This document shows, piece after piece, positions 53,388 through 61,242 of a DNA stretch of 64,000 bases (positions within the stretch are counted from its first letter, which is position 1; each line of letters opens with the position of its first letter). Position numbers and translations under genes: made by a program. Origin of the DNA: Roseibium sp. (GTDB taxonomy: Bacteria > Pseudomonadota > Alphaproteobacteria > Rhizobiales > Stappiaceae); contig JAEPML010000001.1 of assembly GCA_017643925.1 (NCBI GenBank), forward strand, positions 248,001 through 312,000, in the 5' to 3' direction. Below the pieces are notes generated by a model. The model was not told the origin of the DNA, ran no database searches, and was given only the letters and a program-made list of their open reading frames with translations.

Positions 53388-53891
53388 ATGATCAGCGCTA
53401 CCGCACGCCCAAGACGGCCGGAATTCCGCCGTCGTCCCGATCCAAGGGCCGGAGACCGTTTGCGCCGTTATGAACAGGTCGACGTGCAGGCGATCCAGAC
53501 CATGGTGCACACGTTTTATGGCTGCATTCGCGAACACCCCCGTTTGGGAGAAATTTTCGAACGCCGCCTCGCGGGGCGCTGGGACGAACATCTCGGCAAG
53601 ATGGAACTGTTCTGGCAATCGGTGCTTCTGAAGAACGGGGCCTACAAGGGCAAACCGGTACCGGCCCATCTCAAGCAGAAGGAATTGCTGAGCGCGGATT
53701 ACGGAGAATGGCTCGGCGTCTTCCGTCCCGTGATCCGTGAGCTATTCGTGCCGGATCTTGCTGATGAAATCATTGCGGTCGCGGAAAGGATTGCCCAGAG
53801 CCTGTGGCTTGCGACATTCGGCCATGCCGGATCCAACCCGCCGCGCGAACTCTATTCTCAAACGTCTGATTGGAGTGGATCATGCTGGTAG
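53388..53891 (+). CDS. Group III truncated haemoglobin with Arg-rich N-terminus
   Basis: 167 residues. After about 30 arginine-rich residues (ARPRRPEFRRRPDPR) comes the group III globin: VHTFYGCIREHPRLGEIFERRL, WDEHLGKMELFWQSVLLKNGAYKGKPVPAHL with the proximal-side His of P-x-x-H, and a C-terminal helix AERIAQSLWLATFG. These globins bind O2 or NO and are linked to NO and nitrosative stress. ATG 53388 has GGAG six bases before it; ATG 53382 abuts that GGAG. The gene is behind an NsrR-type operator, and its stop overlaps the next gene. Confidence 0.85.
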   Translation: MISATARPRRPEFRRRPDPRAGDRLRRYEQVDVQAIQTMVHTFYGCIREHPRLGEIFERRLAGRWDEHLGKMELFWQSVLLKNGAYKGKPVPAHLKQKELLSADYGEWLGVFRPVIRELFVPDLADEIIAVAERIAQSLWLATFGHAGSNPPRELYSQTSDWSGSCW

Positions 53892-54103
53892 CAATCGTAC
53901 TTGTCGCCGAAGCGCTGGTCGTCGTCTGGTTTGCGGTCTTCTGTCTGATGCTTCTGTCGATGTACCTGGATTCCCGTGACATGAAGCTGCCTCGGCTGGA
54001 CGTCGCAGGAAGAACACTTGTCGGCAGCGCCAAACTGGCATTCATCACCGGAATGGTGGCGCTCACCATTTTGACCGTGATGGAAATTCCGACAATCAGC
54101 TAG
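53882..54103 (+). CDS. Small membrane protein overlapping the haemoglobin gene
   Basis: 73 residues with two hydrophobic helices: MLVAIVLVAEALVVVWFAVFCLMLLSMYL (about 1-29) and AKLAFITGMVALTILTVMEIPT (about 49-70). A short loop DSRDMKLPRLDVAGR lies between. The ATG lies inside the haemoglobin gene (ten-base overlap) after TTGGAG, so translation is coupled. I do not recognise the family. Its place in an NsrR-controlled unit suggests a role in NO handling at the membrane. Confidence 0.7.
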   Translation: MLVAIVLVAEALVVVWFAVFCLMLLSMYLDSRDMKLPRLDVAGRTLVGSAKLAFITGMVALTILTVMEIPTIS

Positions 54104-54116
54104 GAAGGAGAGGATC

Positions 54117-54221
54117 ATGAACTTGTCGAAACTGTTGCCACGCGGTCTGCCGATCCTGTTGATCTGGGTTGCGGCTCCGATGCCCCTGTGGATCATGGCA
54201 ATCCTGATGTTGCTGATTTAG
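54117..54221 (+). CDS. 34-residue membrane miniprotein
   Basis: Translation from ATG 54117 gives MNLSKLLPRGLPILLIWVAA followed by PMPLWIMAILMLLI and a TAG stop: one or two very hydrophobic segments with a basic N-terminus. AAGGAGAGG sits four bases before the ATG, one of the best ribosome sites in the window, and the gene starts 13 bases after the preceding stop. It is the third member of the apparent haemoglobin operon. Too short for ordinary gene finders. No family recognised. Confidence 0.65.
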   Translation: MNLSKLLPRGLPILLIWVAAPMPLWIMAILMLLI

Positions 54222-54301
54222 GGCCGGAAAACTGTCCTCAACCCTTGTGATCTTCTCAACCGTCGTTAGTCTTTGCCAGGCAAGCAAAGGAGAGACGCGG
54301 C

Positions 54302-54688
54302 GTGAGCGAAGAAACCCCAACCGGTGACCTGACCCTTAGAACCATGGCCATGCCGGCCGACACCAATGCCAATGGTGACATTTTCGGCGGCTGGGTGTTA
54401 TCGCAAATGGACTTGGCCGGTGGCATTGCTGCGGGCGCAAGGGCCGAGGGCCGCGTGGTCACAATCGCGGTCGACAAGATGAAATTCATCCGGCCGGTTC
54501 ATGTCGGTGACGTTCTTTGCGTCTACACGGAAGTGGTGCGTGTCGGCACGTCTTCCATGGAAATCAAGCTCGAAGCCTGGGTGCTCAGGCACCGTTATGG
54601 GCACCGGGAAAAGGTCACCGAGGCGATGTTCACGATGGTCGCAGTGGACGACAACGGCAGGCCAAGGCCGGTCCCGCCTCTCGCCTAG
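54302..54688 (+). CDS. Acyl-CoA thioesterase, YciA-like
   Basis: 128 residues, single hotdog fold. The YciA signature is MAMPADTNANGDIFGGWVLSQMDLAGGIAA, with the catalytic Asp in the helix, then VTIAVDKMKFIRPVHVGDVLCVYTEVVRVGTSSMEI. It hydrolyses acyl-CoA in the cytosol. GTG start, with AAGGAGA 10-16 bases before it. About 80 bases separate it from the miniprotein gene, so it may or may not be in the same transcript. Confidence 0.9.
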   Translation: MSEETPTGDLTLRTMAMPADTNANGDIFGGWVLSQMDLAGGIAAGARAEGRVVTIAVDKMKFIRPVHVGDVLCVYTEVVRVGTSSMEIKLEAWVLRHRYGHREKVTEAMFTMVAVDDNGRPRPVPPLA

Positions 54689-54710
54689 GCGACAGGGGAA
54701 GAAGGAAAAT

Positions 54711-55016
54711 TCAAGCCTGCCTGTGCCGGTTGACGATGTCGGCAAAAAGATCTTCATCGACGGCGCAGGAACAACCGCTCGCCCAAAGGTTCAACAAGGT
54801 CTTTAGACGCTGAATACGCTCGTCGCTGCTCAGCGGTGTCTTGTGACGTGGAAGGCCGCCAATCAGACGCAGCGACTTGATGCGCGCGAGCACACAATCC
54901 TCGGCTGCTTCGGCCCATACATCTGCAGACGCGAGCTCCGCGCTGCCGGCTGTATGTTTCTCGATCAGGTCTGCCGCACGTCCGGCAAAAGGCTGTTGAG
55001 ACAAAAAATCCTCCAT
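54711..55016 (-). CDS. Hypothetical small protein
   Basis: 101 residues from an ATG at 55016 (MEDFLSQQPFAGRAADLIEK...AEAAEDCVLARIKSLRLIGG...SDERIQRLKTLLNLWASGCSCAVDEDLFADIVNRHRQA). It appears helical and soluble, with a CSC near the end. I do not recognise it. The frame is open to 55199 but the upstream part looks non-coding, and there is no strong ribosome site. A competing frame on the same strand looks like a shadow because of its Arg/Cys-rich composition. Confidence 0.45.
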   Translation of the reverse strand: MEDFLSQQPFAGRAADLIEKHTAGSAELASADVWAEAAEDCVLARIKSLRLIGGLPRHKTPLSSDERIQRLKTLLNLWASGCSCAVDEDLFADIVNRHRQA

Positions 55017-55258
55017 CGGTTGCCCGAGGAGGACTGGCGCATGAAAACAACCGCTTCGTTGCCGACACGCCCCTGTTGAGGTTCCAGTCGGCCGCATCCC
55101 TGTTGCGGAACCACCTTGCCCGGTCAGGCAGGTTGGCGAGGGCGCCAGCCCTTCTCTTGATGATGCCGGGCTTATGACATGTCCTGAGCGCCTTGGCAAG
55201 CCGCAATGGCTATGGGGCGAAGAGCGCCCGGCCGGGTTCGGTGAGAGGGGCTCCGCGT

Positions 55259-55978
55259 CTATTGTCGATTGTCGTAGTCGACGCGGCCATCGACAAGATG
55301 GATACGGCGTTCCATTCGCGAGGCGATGTCCATATCGTGCGTGACTGCCACGACTGTCGTGCGCTGTGTCTCGACGATTTTCTGCAGGCTTTCGAAAACC
55401 TGCTCTGTTGCGGCTGAATCAAGGCTTCCGGTTGGCTCGTCCGCCAGGATGAGATCCGGTGAATTCGCCAGTGCCCGCGCGACCGCCACGCGTTGCCTTT
55501 GTCCGCCCGACAATTGCGCAGGGCGGCGGTGCAGAAACTCTTCAAGTCCAAGATCAGTCAACAGACCCGTTGCGTGCTCCACCTGTTGCTTCTGGGGCAA
55601 CTTCCCGAGCTTCTGCATGGGGATCATGACATTGTCGAGAACGGTAAATTCGGGAAGCAGAAAGTGGAACTGAAACACAAAGCCGATTTTCTCAAGGCGA
55701 ATTCGGGACAATTCGGACGAGGACAGGTGCTGGGTGTCGATCGCGTTAATGAGGATCTCGCCCTTTGATGGCCGGTCGAGCAATCCGAGCAGATAGAGGA
55801 GCGATGACTTGCCGGAGCCGGATGGACCCGTGATGGCGACAAACTCGGCCTCTGTCACCTTGATGTTGATGTATTCGACCAGTGTGACGGGCACGACGGC
55901 CGGCAGGATTCTGGTCAGATCACGTGCTTCCAGAAGCGTGGCCGATGCGGCCTGCTTCTCGGCGACGGGCGTATTCAT
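55259..55978 (-). CDS. ABC exporter ATPase (LolD/MacB type)
   Basis: 239 residues. Walker A GPSGSGKSSLL near residue 53, the Q-loop at FVFQFHFLL, signature LSGGQRQRVAVARAL, Walker B LILADEPTG and H-loop VTHD are all present. It drives the permease encoded immediately upstream; the start codon overlaps the permease stop by four bases. An in-frame extension to 56191 lies over the permease gene and is not used. Confidence 0.92.
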   Translation of the reverse strand: MNTPVAEKQAASATLLEARDLTRILPAVVPVTLVEYINIKVTEAEFVAITGPSGSGKSSLLYLLGLLDRPSKGEILINAIDTQHLSSSELSRIRLEKIGFVFQFHFLLPEFTVLDNVMIPMQKLGKLPQKQQVEHATGLLTDLGLEEFLHRRPAQLSGGQRQRVAVARALANSPDLILADEPTGSLDSAATEQVFESLQKIVETQRTTVVAVTHDMDIASRMERRIHLVDGRVDYDNRQ

Positions 55979-57213
55979 GTCGCCCCCCGGATGATGTCCA
56001 CCGGATTGAGCCGTGCTGCCTTTCGGGCTGGAATGTAGCCGGCAGTACCGGAAGAAAAGAGAGCAAGAACGCAGGCGATGAAATAGTGGGAAGCCGAAAA
56101 GTGGATCGGCAGACGGGTCATTTCGACATTGGTCGTGAATTCGAACTTGATGGAGGCAAGGTAGCTCGAAAGACCAAAGCCGAGCGCACATCCGACAATC
56201 GCGCCCATGACGCCGATGACAAGGCCTTCCAGAATGAAGATCTGCTGAATATCCGTTTCCGGAAATCCAAGCGACTTCAGTATGGCAATATCCTTCGCTT
56301 TCTCGTGCACGATGGTCGAGACGATATTGAAGATGCCGAAGCCGGCCACAACAAGGATGGCCCCGACCACCGTGTACATGATGATGTTCCGGACAAGGAA
56401 CGCTTCCATCAGACCCTCGTTGGCTTCCTCCCAGGACACTGCCTTGTATCCAAGTTGTCGTTCCGCCCGGGCCGCCACTTCGTTGGCCTGCGAGATATCG
56501 TCGAGCTTCACCGATATGCTGTTGATGATGTCCGGTTTCTCCAGAAGGATCTGGACGGCTTTCAGGTTCGCATAGGCGAGCCCCTCGTCACTCGTGGTGA
56601 CACCGGTATGGAACGTGCCCACGATCTTGAATCGCTTTGCAACTCCGTTGGCCGAGGTCAGGGTCACAGTTTCACCCAGCTCCGCGCCGAGGCGCTCGGC
56701 CGCCTTGTCTCCCAGGACAAGACCGTTCGAGATCGTCTGTATTTCCTCGAAGGCGCCTTCACGCATGTCATCGCCAATCTTGGACACTTCAAGTTCCTGC
56801 CTCGGCATGACCCCGACAAGGGTGATGCCAATGTCCTGACCGCTGTAACGCAATACGGCCTGTCCGTTCAGCTGTTGTGCAAGGCTGCCCCCGACCCAAT
56901 CCCTCAGGGAAGCCAGGGCCTCCACCGGATTGTGAATACCGCGCAGGTCCTCTCGCGGGCGCAGGCCGTTGAATTGGACAGCATCGTAGATCAGGCTCGC
57001 CGGTTGTTCGGCCGGTGAGCGTTTCTCATCCCTGATTTGAACATGCGGGATGGCCTCGATCAGGGTCGCGACGAAGTCGCGCTGGGATCCTTCCATCAGG
57101 CTGGCCATCGCAATTGAAAAGCCGACACCGAGGGCAACACCCAGTGTCGAGACAATGGTTTGGCGAAGCCGGTTGCGGACATGGGTGGCCGCTATCCGCA
57201 GCAAGAGCATCAT
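55975..57213 (-). CDS. ABC exporter permease (MacB/LolC/FtsX family)
   Basis: 412 residues with one TM near the N-terminus (NRLRQTIVSTLGVALGVGFSIAMASL), a large periplasmic domain of about 230 residues, and three TMs at the C-terminus (YTVVGAILVVAGFGIFNIVSTIVHEKAKDIAILKSLGF is the FtsX coupling region). The mechanotransmission family MacB/LolC exports lipids, peptides or drugs or powers periplasmic work. It lies between an adaptor gene and an ATPase gene, overlapping each by four bases. Confidence 0.9.
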   Translation of the reverse strand: MMLLLRIAATHVRNRLRQTIVSTLGVALGVGFSIAMASLMEGSQRDFVATLIEAIPHVQIRDEKRSPAEQPASLIYDAVQFNGLRPREDLRGIHNPVEALASLRDWVGGSLAQQLNGQAVLRYSGQDIGITLVGVMPRQELEVSKIGDDMREGAFEEIQTISNGLVLGDKAAERLGAELGETVTLTSANGVAKRFKIVGTFHTGVTTSDEGLAYANLKAVQILLEKPDIINSISVKLDDISQANEVAARAERQLGYKAVSWEEANEGLMEAFLVRNIIMYTVVGAILVVAGFGIFNIVSTIVHEKAKDIAILKSLGFPETDIQQIFILEGLVIGVMGAIVGCALGFGLSSYLASIKFEFTTNVEMTRLPIHFSASHYFIACVLALFSSGTAGYIPARKAARLNPVDIIRGAT

Positions 57214-58223
57214 GGGTTCGCTCGCGCCTCGGGCACGACCTTTTGTCCCGGCTGGAGATCGGTTCGGAACGGAAAGACAATGCGCACATCATTGTCCAGC
57301 GCAGTCAGGACCTCGACGGACCGGGTGCCGCGGATACCTGTCTCCACGGTCATGGGCTCAATACGGTTTCCAGCGCCCACTGTCTGGATCGTGGACCCGT
57401 CAAAAGCGGGGAGCGGCAGCAAGACCGCTTCTTTCTTTTCAAGGGTGACAATGTTGATTTCCGGGGTCATTCCGATCATCAGGGGCGTGTCGGGTGGAAG
57501 ATCGAGATAGACCCGGTAATTCTTCAGGATCGGGTCGCCCTTCGGAGTGATTCTGGAGACCTCTGCCTGCAGGCCAAGGTTCGGATAGGCGTCCGAGCGA
57601 ATGAGAGCCTGATGTCCTTTCTGGACCTTTGGAATGTCCTCCTCGTTCACTTCCGCTATCAGCTGCAGGGGGGAGGGTTGCCCGATCCAGAACAGGATCT
57701 CGCCAGGTTCGGCAACTTCCCCGACCGCTCCGTCCTGACGCAAAACCATGCCATCCAGTGGCGAGACGATCCGGTAGTCCCGCAAGCGCTCCTTTTGAGC
57801 CGCGATGATCGCGTTGATCCGGATCAGTTCGCTTTGTGCCTTGTCATAGACCTGTTGGCTGACGACCCGCCGTTCCAGGAGCTGTTGGGCTCTTTCCCGG
57901 TCCGATTGGGCCAGCGCCTGGCGGGCTTCGAGTTCGGCCAGTGTTGCGCGTGCATCACCGCTGTCCAGTTCGGCCAACTGGTCACCCTTCTTCACCTCCA
58001 TGCCTTCGCAGCCGCACAGGGAGATGATGCGTTCCCGCACGATGCTGGTGACCTTGGCCCATCTGACGGGTTCCACGACGGCAGTCGCGTAGACGACTTC
58101 TGCAGCACGGCCGTTGGTCGGGGACACGTAGTCGACAACCGGAGCGCGGGTGGCCCACCAGTACCAGACAGACAGGATGGCGACGACCGCCATCAACGAG
58201 AATAGAAAACGCCAGGATCGCAT
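57210..58223 (-). CDS. Periplasmic adaptor (HlyD/RND-type membrane fusion protein)
   Basis: 337 residues. An N-terminal TM (FLFSLMAVVAILSVWYWWA) is followed by the first half of a biotinyl-lipoyl domain (VKKGDQLAELDSGDARATL), a helical hairpin (about 95-150, ARQALAQSDRERAQQLLERRVVSQQVYDKAQ), the second lipoyl half (SPLDGMVLRQDGAVGEVAEPGE), and beta-barrel domains. Two cysteines do not mark a lipoprotein site. With the permease and ATPase it forms a MacAB- or DevBCA-like tripartite exporter; no outer-membrane channel gene is adjacent. ATG 58223 is the likely start. Confidence 0.9.
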   Translation of the reverse strand: MRSWRFLFSLMAVVAILSVWYWWATRAPVVDYVSPTNGRAAEVVYATAVVEPVRWAKVTSIVRERIISLCGCEGMEVKKGDQLAELDSGDARATLAELEARQALAQSDRERAQQLLERRVVSQQVYDKAQSELIRINAIIAAQKERLRDYRIVSPLDGMVLRQDGAVGEVAEPGEILFWIGQPSPLQLIAEVNEEDIPKVQKGHQALIRSDAYPNLGLQAEVSRITPKGDPILKNYRVYLDLPPDTPLMIGMTPEINIVTLEKKEAVLLPLPAFDGSTIQTVGAGNRIEPMTVETGIRGTRSVEVLTALDNDVRIVFPFRTDLQPGQKVVPEARANP

Positions 58224-58332
58224 GATGCACCAAACCGGTTTATGCCCTGAGTTTAGCTTCTCCTGTCGGCAAATCCTTGGCATGGGTCAAACCGGCGGAC
58301 GGTTGACAGGTGCCCCGATGTTTCAGGCGCAC

Positions 58333-58542
58333 TCAGTAATGCGGCGGTTTTTCGACCTGGTGTCCCGGCAACTTGTCGATGATTTCTTCCAGTTGATCCG
58401 TCATGTTCGAGAGCAACCTGCTCAGCCGATCGATCTGTTTGCCCTGATCGACAACAACACCGTTCAATTCGTCGATCGTGTGATTGGCGTGAGCCAGATC
58501 GATTTCCAGCCTTTCAAGCCGGGTTTCCTGATCTTGCGACAC
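58333..58542 (-). CDS. slyX: SlyX family protein
   Basis: 69 residues. Typical SlyX coiled coil (RLERLEIDLAHANHTIDELNGVVVDQGKQIDRLSRLLSNM) and the C-terminal P-PHY ending (EKPPHY). Start is GTG 58542, with AGGAGA at good spacing upstream. An ATG further out at 58590 is not needed. Function of the family is unclear. Confidence 0.85.
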   Translation of the reverse strand: MSQDQETRLERLEIDLAHANHTIDELNGVVVDQGKQIDRLSRLLSNMTDQLEEIIDKLPGHQVEKPPHY

Positions 58543-58639
58543 GTTCGTTCTCCTGTGGGTGGTCCAAGTTGGCGGTATTTTGCACCGCATGGGCTGACGC
58601 AGCTATAAACAATGCGGGTCGGAAGGAAATGTCTAAATT

Positions 58640-58657
58640 CATCGTTATAAAACGATG
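58640..58657. promoter_or_regulatory. Palindrome upstream of the GST gene
   Basis: CATCGTT and AACGATG form a perfect 7-bp inverted repeat around ATAA, about 85 bases before the GST start. It is AT-rich and could be an operator between slyX and the GST gene; the binder is unknown. Confidence 0.4.
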
Positions 58658-58741
58658 GGTTTAAAACGAGGGCCCAACCCCTATATGAGAGCCGTATCCT
58701 GGCAGGGGGTGTCAGGAAGGAAAATTGATTGAGAGCGGAAC

Positions 58742-59452
58742 ATGAACGCCTTAGCTGACTTCGAGATTTCCCGGAAATGGCCAGCACAGCATCCTGACCG
58801 GATCCAGCTTTATTCATTGCCCACGCCGAACGGCATCAAGGTATCAGCGATGCTGGAAGAGACAGGACTGCCCTATGAACCGCATCTGGTGAATATTCTG
58901 ACCGGTGACCAGATGACACCGGAATACCTGTCTCTTAATCCGAACAACAAGATACCTGCGATCATCGATCCGGATGGACCGGACGGCAAACCGCTGCCGC
59001 TTTGGGAATCGGGCGCGATCCTGCACTATCTGGCCGAGAAGTCCGGCAAGCTACTTCCGCAGGACCCGACGGAAAAGTATCAGGCGATCCAATGGGTGAT
59101 GTGGCAGATGGGCGGATTCGGGCCAATGACCGGCCAGCTTGGCTTCTTCCACAAATTCGCGGGCAGGGAGTATGAAGACCGTCGGCCGTTCGAGCGCTAC
59201 CGGGACGAGGTCAAGCGCCTGCTTGGTGTACTGGACCGTCAACTGGACGGTCGTGAATTCATAATGGGGGACCAGTACACGATTGCCGATATCACGTCCT
59301 GGCCTTGGGCCCGCAACATCAACGGGTTTTATGAAGCTGCGGATGTGACCGGCTACCACGACTTCAAGAATGTCGTGCGTTGGGTTGAAACCTGCCTTGC
59401 CCGGCCTGCAAGCGAGAAAGCGCTGAACATTCCACCGCGACCTGCAAGCTGA
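58742..59452 (+). CDS. Glutathione S-transferase (YghU/Ure2p-like)
   Basis: 236 residues. A thioredoxin-like N-terminal domain (RIQLYSLPTPNGIKVSAMLEETGLPYEPHLVNI, with T-P-N-G as in YghU-type enzymes) includes NPNNKIPAIIDPDGPDG and the glutathione motif LWESGAILHYLAEKSG. The C-terminal helical domain has GDQYTIADITSWPWARN. It uses glutathione made by GshA for reduction or conjugation in the cytosol. Confidence 0.9.
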   Translation: MNALADFEISRKWPAQHPDRIQLYSLPTPNGIKVSAMLEETGLPYEPHLVNILTGDQMTPEYLSLNPNNKIPAIIDPDGPDGKPLPLWESGAILHYLAEKSGKLLPQDPTEKYQAIQWVMWQMGGFGPMTGQLGFFHKFAGREYEDRRPFERYRDEVKRLLGVLDRQLDGREFIMGDQYTIADITSWPWARNINGFYEAADVTGYHDFKNVVRWVETCLARPASEKALNIPPRPAS

Positions 59453-59510
59453 TCAGCTTGGAGTAAAAGTTCCATCGCAACGCTTGTTGCAAGATCATCT
59501 CTAAAGATGC

Positions 59511-59533
59511 GGTCCCGGACTTGATCCGGGACC
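59511..59533. repeat. REP-like palindrome
   Basis: GGTCCCGGA and TCCGGGACC form a perfect stem around a five-base loop, in the spacer between the GST and TetR genes, which converge. Similar GGTCCCGGA-type palindromes are dispersed in alphaproteobacterial genomes. Only this copy is seen here, so the repeat status is unproven. It could act as a bidirectional terminator. Confidence 0.45.
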
Positions 59534-59596
59534 GAGCCAAAATGGGCGCCGGTCTCGATGGGCCGAGGGTCAGCGGTTCCGATGATAGGGTGTAAC

Positions 59597-60166
59597 TCAG
59601 GGAGCGGGAGCGAGATGGCCCAAGAGCCGCGTGAGCTCTTGCCGCCGCTCGATGGGGGAATGTACGCTCAGGGCTTCCAGTCCGATCAGCGCCCCGTAGA
59701 GCAGGTTCGCATTGGACCGGCTGGCATTGGCATCGAACCCGCATTCTCCAAAAAGATCGGCGACATATCGCAGGCGCCTTTGATCAACGCTCTTGAGCGC
59801 TTCGCGGACTGCCGGATCATAGCGGCCCCAGTCGCGAATGGCCGCCTCTACCTGAACGCCGCCATAAGCTTCCGCCTCTCCTCCCGTTGACGCGTTGACC
59901 AGAGACTGCAACCGCTCCCGCGCCGAACCACCGGTTCCGTCGACATAGGAGATGATGGCCTCCGTCGCCTGATCGCGCCAGTGGTCCAGCATCTGCCGCT
60001 TGAGGTCGGGAACATCCTTGAAATGCCAGTAGAACGATCCTTTGCTTACTTTCAGCGCCCGGGCGATTGCCTCTGCCCGGATTGCCTGCGGTCCACCTTC
60101 TGACAGGGCCCTGAACGCGGCCTGTATCCAGTTGGTAGCCGTAAGGGAGGATCTTGGTTTACGCAT
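59597..60166 (-). CDS. TetR-family repressor
   Basis: 189 residues. The helix-turn-helix is AAFRALSEGGPQAIRAEAIARALKVSKGSFYWHFKDVPDLKRQML, and the C-terminal domain is of the TetR_C family with no recognised ligand. ATG 60166 (MRKPRSS) is the sensible start, though no clear ribosome site is present; a frame to 60436 runs over the divergent gene and is rejected. Two identical-type palindromes just upstream are its probable operators and would also control the DUF3995 gene. Confidence 0.85.
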   Translation of the reverse strand: MRKPRSSLTATNWIQAAFRALSEGGPQAIRAEAIARALKVSKGSFYWHFKDVPDLKRQMLDHWRDQATEAIISYVDGTGGSARERLQSLVNASTGGEAEAYGGVQVEAAIRDWGRYDPAVREALKSVDQRRLRYVADLFGECGFDANASRSNANLLYGALIGLEALSVHSPIERRQELTRLLGHLAPAP

Positions 60167-60178
60167 ATTGTCGCGACC

Positions 60179-60192
60179 ATACGGTAGCGTAT
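60179..60192. promoter_or_regulatory. TetR operator copy 1
   Basis: ATACG and CGTAT flank GTAG, a perfect inverted repeat, preceded by GACC. It starts 13 bases upstream of the TetR start codon. Confidence 0.7.
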
Positions 60193-60214
60193 TGACTCGC
60201 GCAACATGTTGACC

Positions 60215-60228
60215 ATACGGTGGCGTAT
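60215..60228. promoter_or_regulatory. TetR operator copy 2
   Basis: ATACG and CGTAT flank GTGG, the same palindrome as copy 1, again preceded by GACC, 36 bases away and 25 bases before the DUF3995 start. Paired sites fit repression of both divergent promoters. Confidence 0.7.
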
Positions 60229-60252
60229 GTTCTGTCGTCATGGGAAACCGAA

Positions 60253-60711
60253 ATGCCTGAGATTGTCGCGCTGTTTTTGTTTGTCGTCCTGCTTTGCGTT
60301 GCCGTGCTGCATCTTTACTGGGCGCTTGGCGGGCTCTGGCCTGCAGGTGACGAAGCTGCCTTGGCGCGTATGGTCGTGGGCGTGAAGCACATGGAAGAGA
60401 TGCCGGGGACCGCGCTGACCATTGTGGTGGCAGCACTGATCGCGACAGCTGGAGTGCTGCCGCTGGTCTTTACCGACATACTGCCGGACCCGGTCTCAGG
60501 TCTGCTGCCGGTGGCATTTCGGTCTTATCTGCCTTTGGTGATGCTTGGTGCCCTGGCGCTGGTTTTTCTGGCAAGAGGCACTTTGAGCTACACGTCCTAT
60601 TTCAGGAAAATGGAGGCGGTTGAGCCCTTTGTCACGCTGGACCGAAACTACTACGCCCCTCTTTGCCTGTTGCTCGGCGCCGGTTTCGCTCTGCTTGCTC
60701 TCGGTCTTTGA
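60253..60711 (+). CDS. DUF3995 membrane protein
   Basis: 152 residues with four hydrophobic segments. The pattern LHLYWALGGLWPAG near the start, the final RNYYAPLCLLLGAGFALLAL and the central RGTLSYTSYF match the DUF3995 family. Function unknown. The ATG at 60253 follows GGGAAACCGAA. It is divergent from and probably repressed by the TetR protein through the paired palindromes. Confidence 0.8.
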   Translation: MPEIVALFLFVVLLCVAVLHLYWALGGLWPAGDEAALARMVVGVKHMEEMPGTALTIVVAALIATAGVLPLVFTDILPDPVSGLLPVAFRSYLPLVMLGALALVFLARGTLSYTSYFRKMEAVEPFVTLDRNYYAPLCLLLGAGFALLALGL

Positions 60712-60723
60712 ACCATTGTTGCA

Positions 60724-61218
60724 TCAGCTCGCCACGATGGTCACCAACCCGAAGACCTGAAGCACTGCAGCCAGTGTGCAGGCAAGGGTGCGGACCGTGT
60801 TCCAGAAGGTCCAGCGGGGCAGGTAGGTGGCGGTCCAGTAATCCCGAGTGGCGTCGTCTGAGGAATTCATCTTTGCCAGCCGCTCGTTCATGGGCACGTT
60901 GCAGAAAATGGTGACGCCAAGACAACCGGCCAGGTAGCAGACACCCGAGAGCAAGACCAGAACGGCGCCCGGCACCGTTAGTGAAAAGCCTGAATAGGCT
61001 GCAAGGATCAGCGACACGGGTCCGAGACCGAGAAAGAGGGACATGAAAACCCAACGGAAAACCTGAAGGTTGATGGACTGCATCGCGTCGATGCCACCGG
61101 TTCCGGGGGTCAAGCGCAGCGACCTCATGATGAAGTCTGAAAAGGCCAGGAAGACGCCGCCTACAAGAGCGTAGGCGACGATGGAAACCTGGACGAGAAC
61201 AATGATCCAGTAAGACAT
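60724..61218 (-). CDS. DUF1772 (anthrone-oxygenase-like) membrane protein
   Basis: 164 residues with four hydrophobic segments. DUF1772 features include VGGVFLAFSDFIMRSL at TM1, INLQVFRWVFMSLFLG, GVTIFCNVPMNERLAKM after TM3 and a C-terminal WTFWNTVRTLACTLAAVLQVFGL. The family includes fungal anthrone oxygenases; bacterial roles are unknown. It lies 24 bases after the NAD(P)-binding protein gene on the same strand and is probably cotranscribed. It converges with the DUF3995 gene. Confidence 0.82.
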   Translation of the reverse strand: MSYWIIVLVQVSIVAYALVGGVFLAFSDFIMRSLRLTPGTGGIDAMQSINLQVFRWVFMSLFLGLGPVSLILAAYSGFSLTVPGAVLVLLSGVCYLAGCLGVTIFCNVPMNERLAKMNSSDDATRDYWTATYLPRWTFWNTVRTLACTLAAVLQVFGLVTIVAS

Positions 61219-61242
61219 GGTCCGGCTCCTTTTGGGTTCAGC

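Noticed and set aside
54754..55206. 150-codon minus-strand frame overlapping the hypothetical at 54711-55016
   Set aside because: Arg/Cys-rich shadow composition; the other frame has a more ordinary helical protein sequence.
60167..60436. N-terminal extension of the TetR gene
   Set aside because: It is low-complexity, crosses both operators and overlaps the divergent DUF3995 gene.
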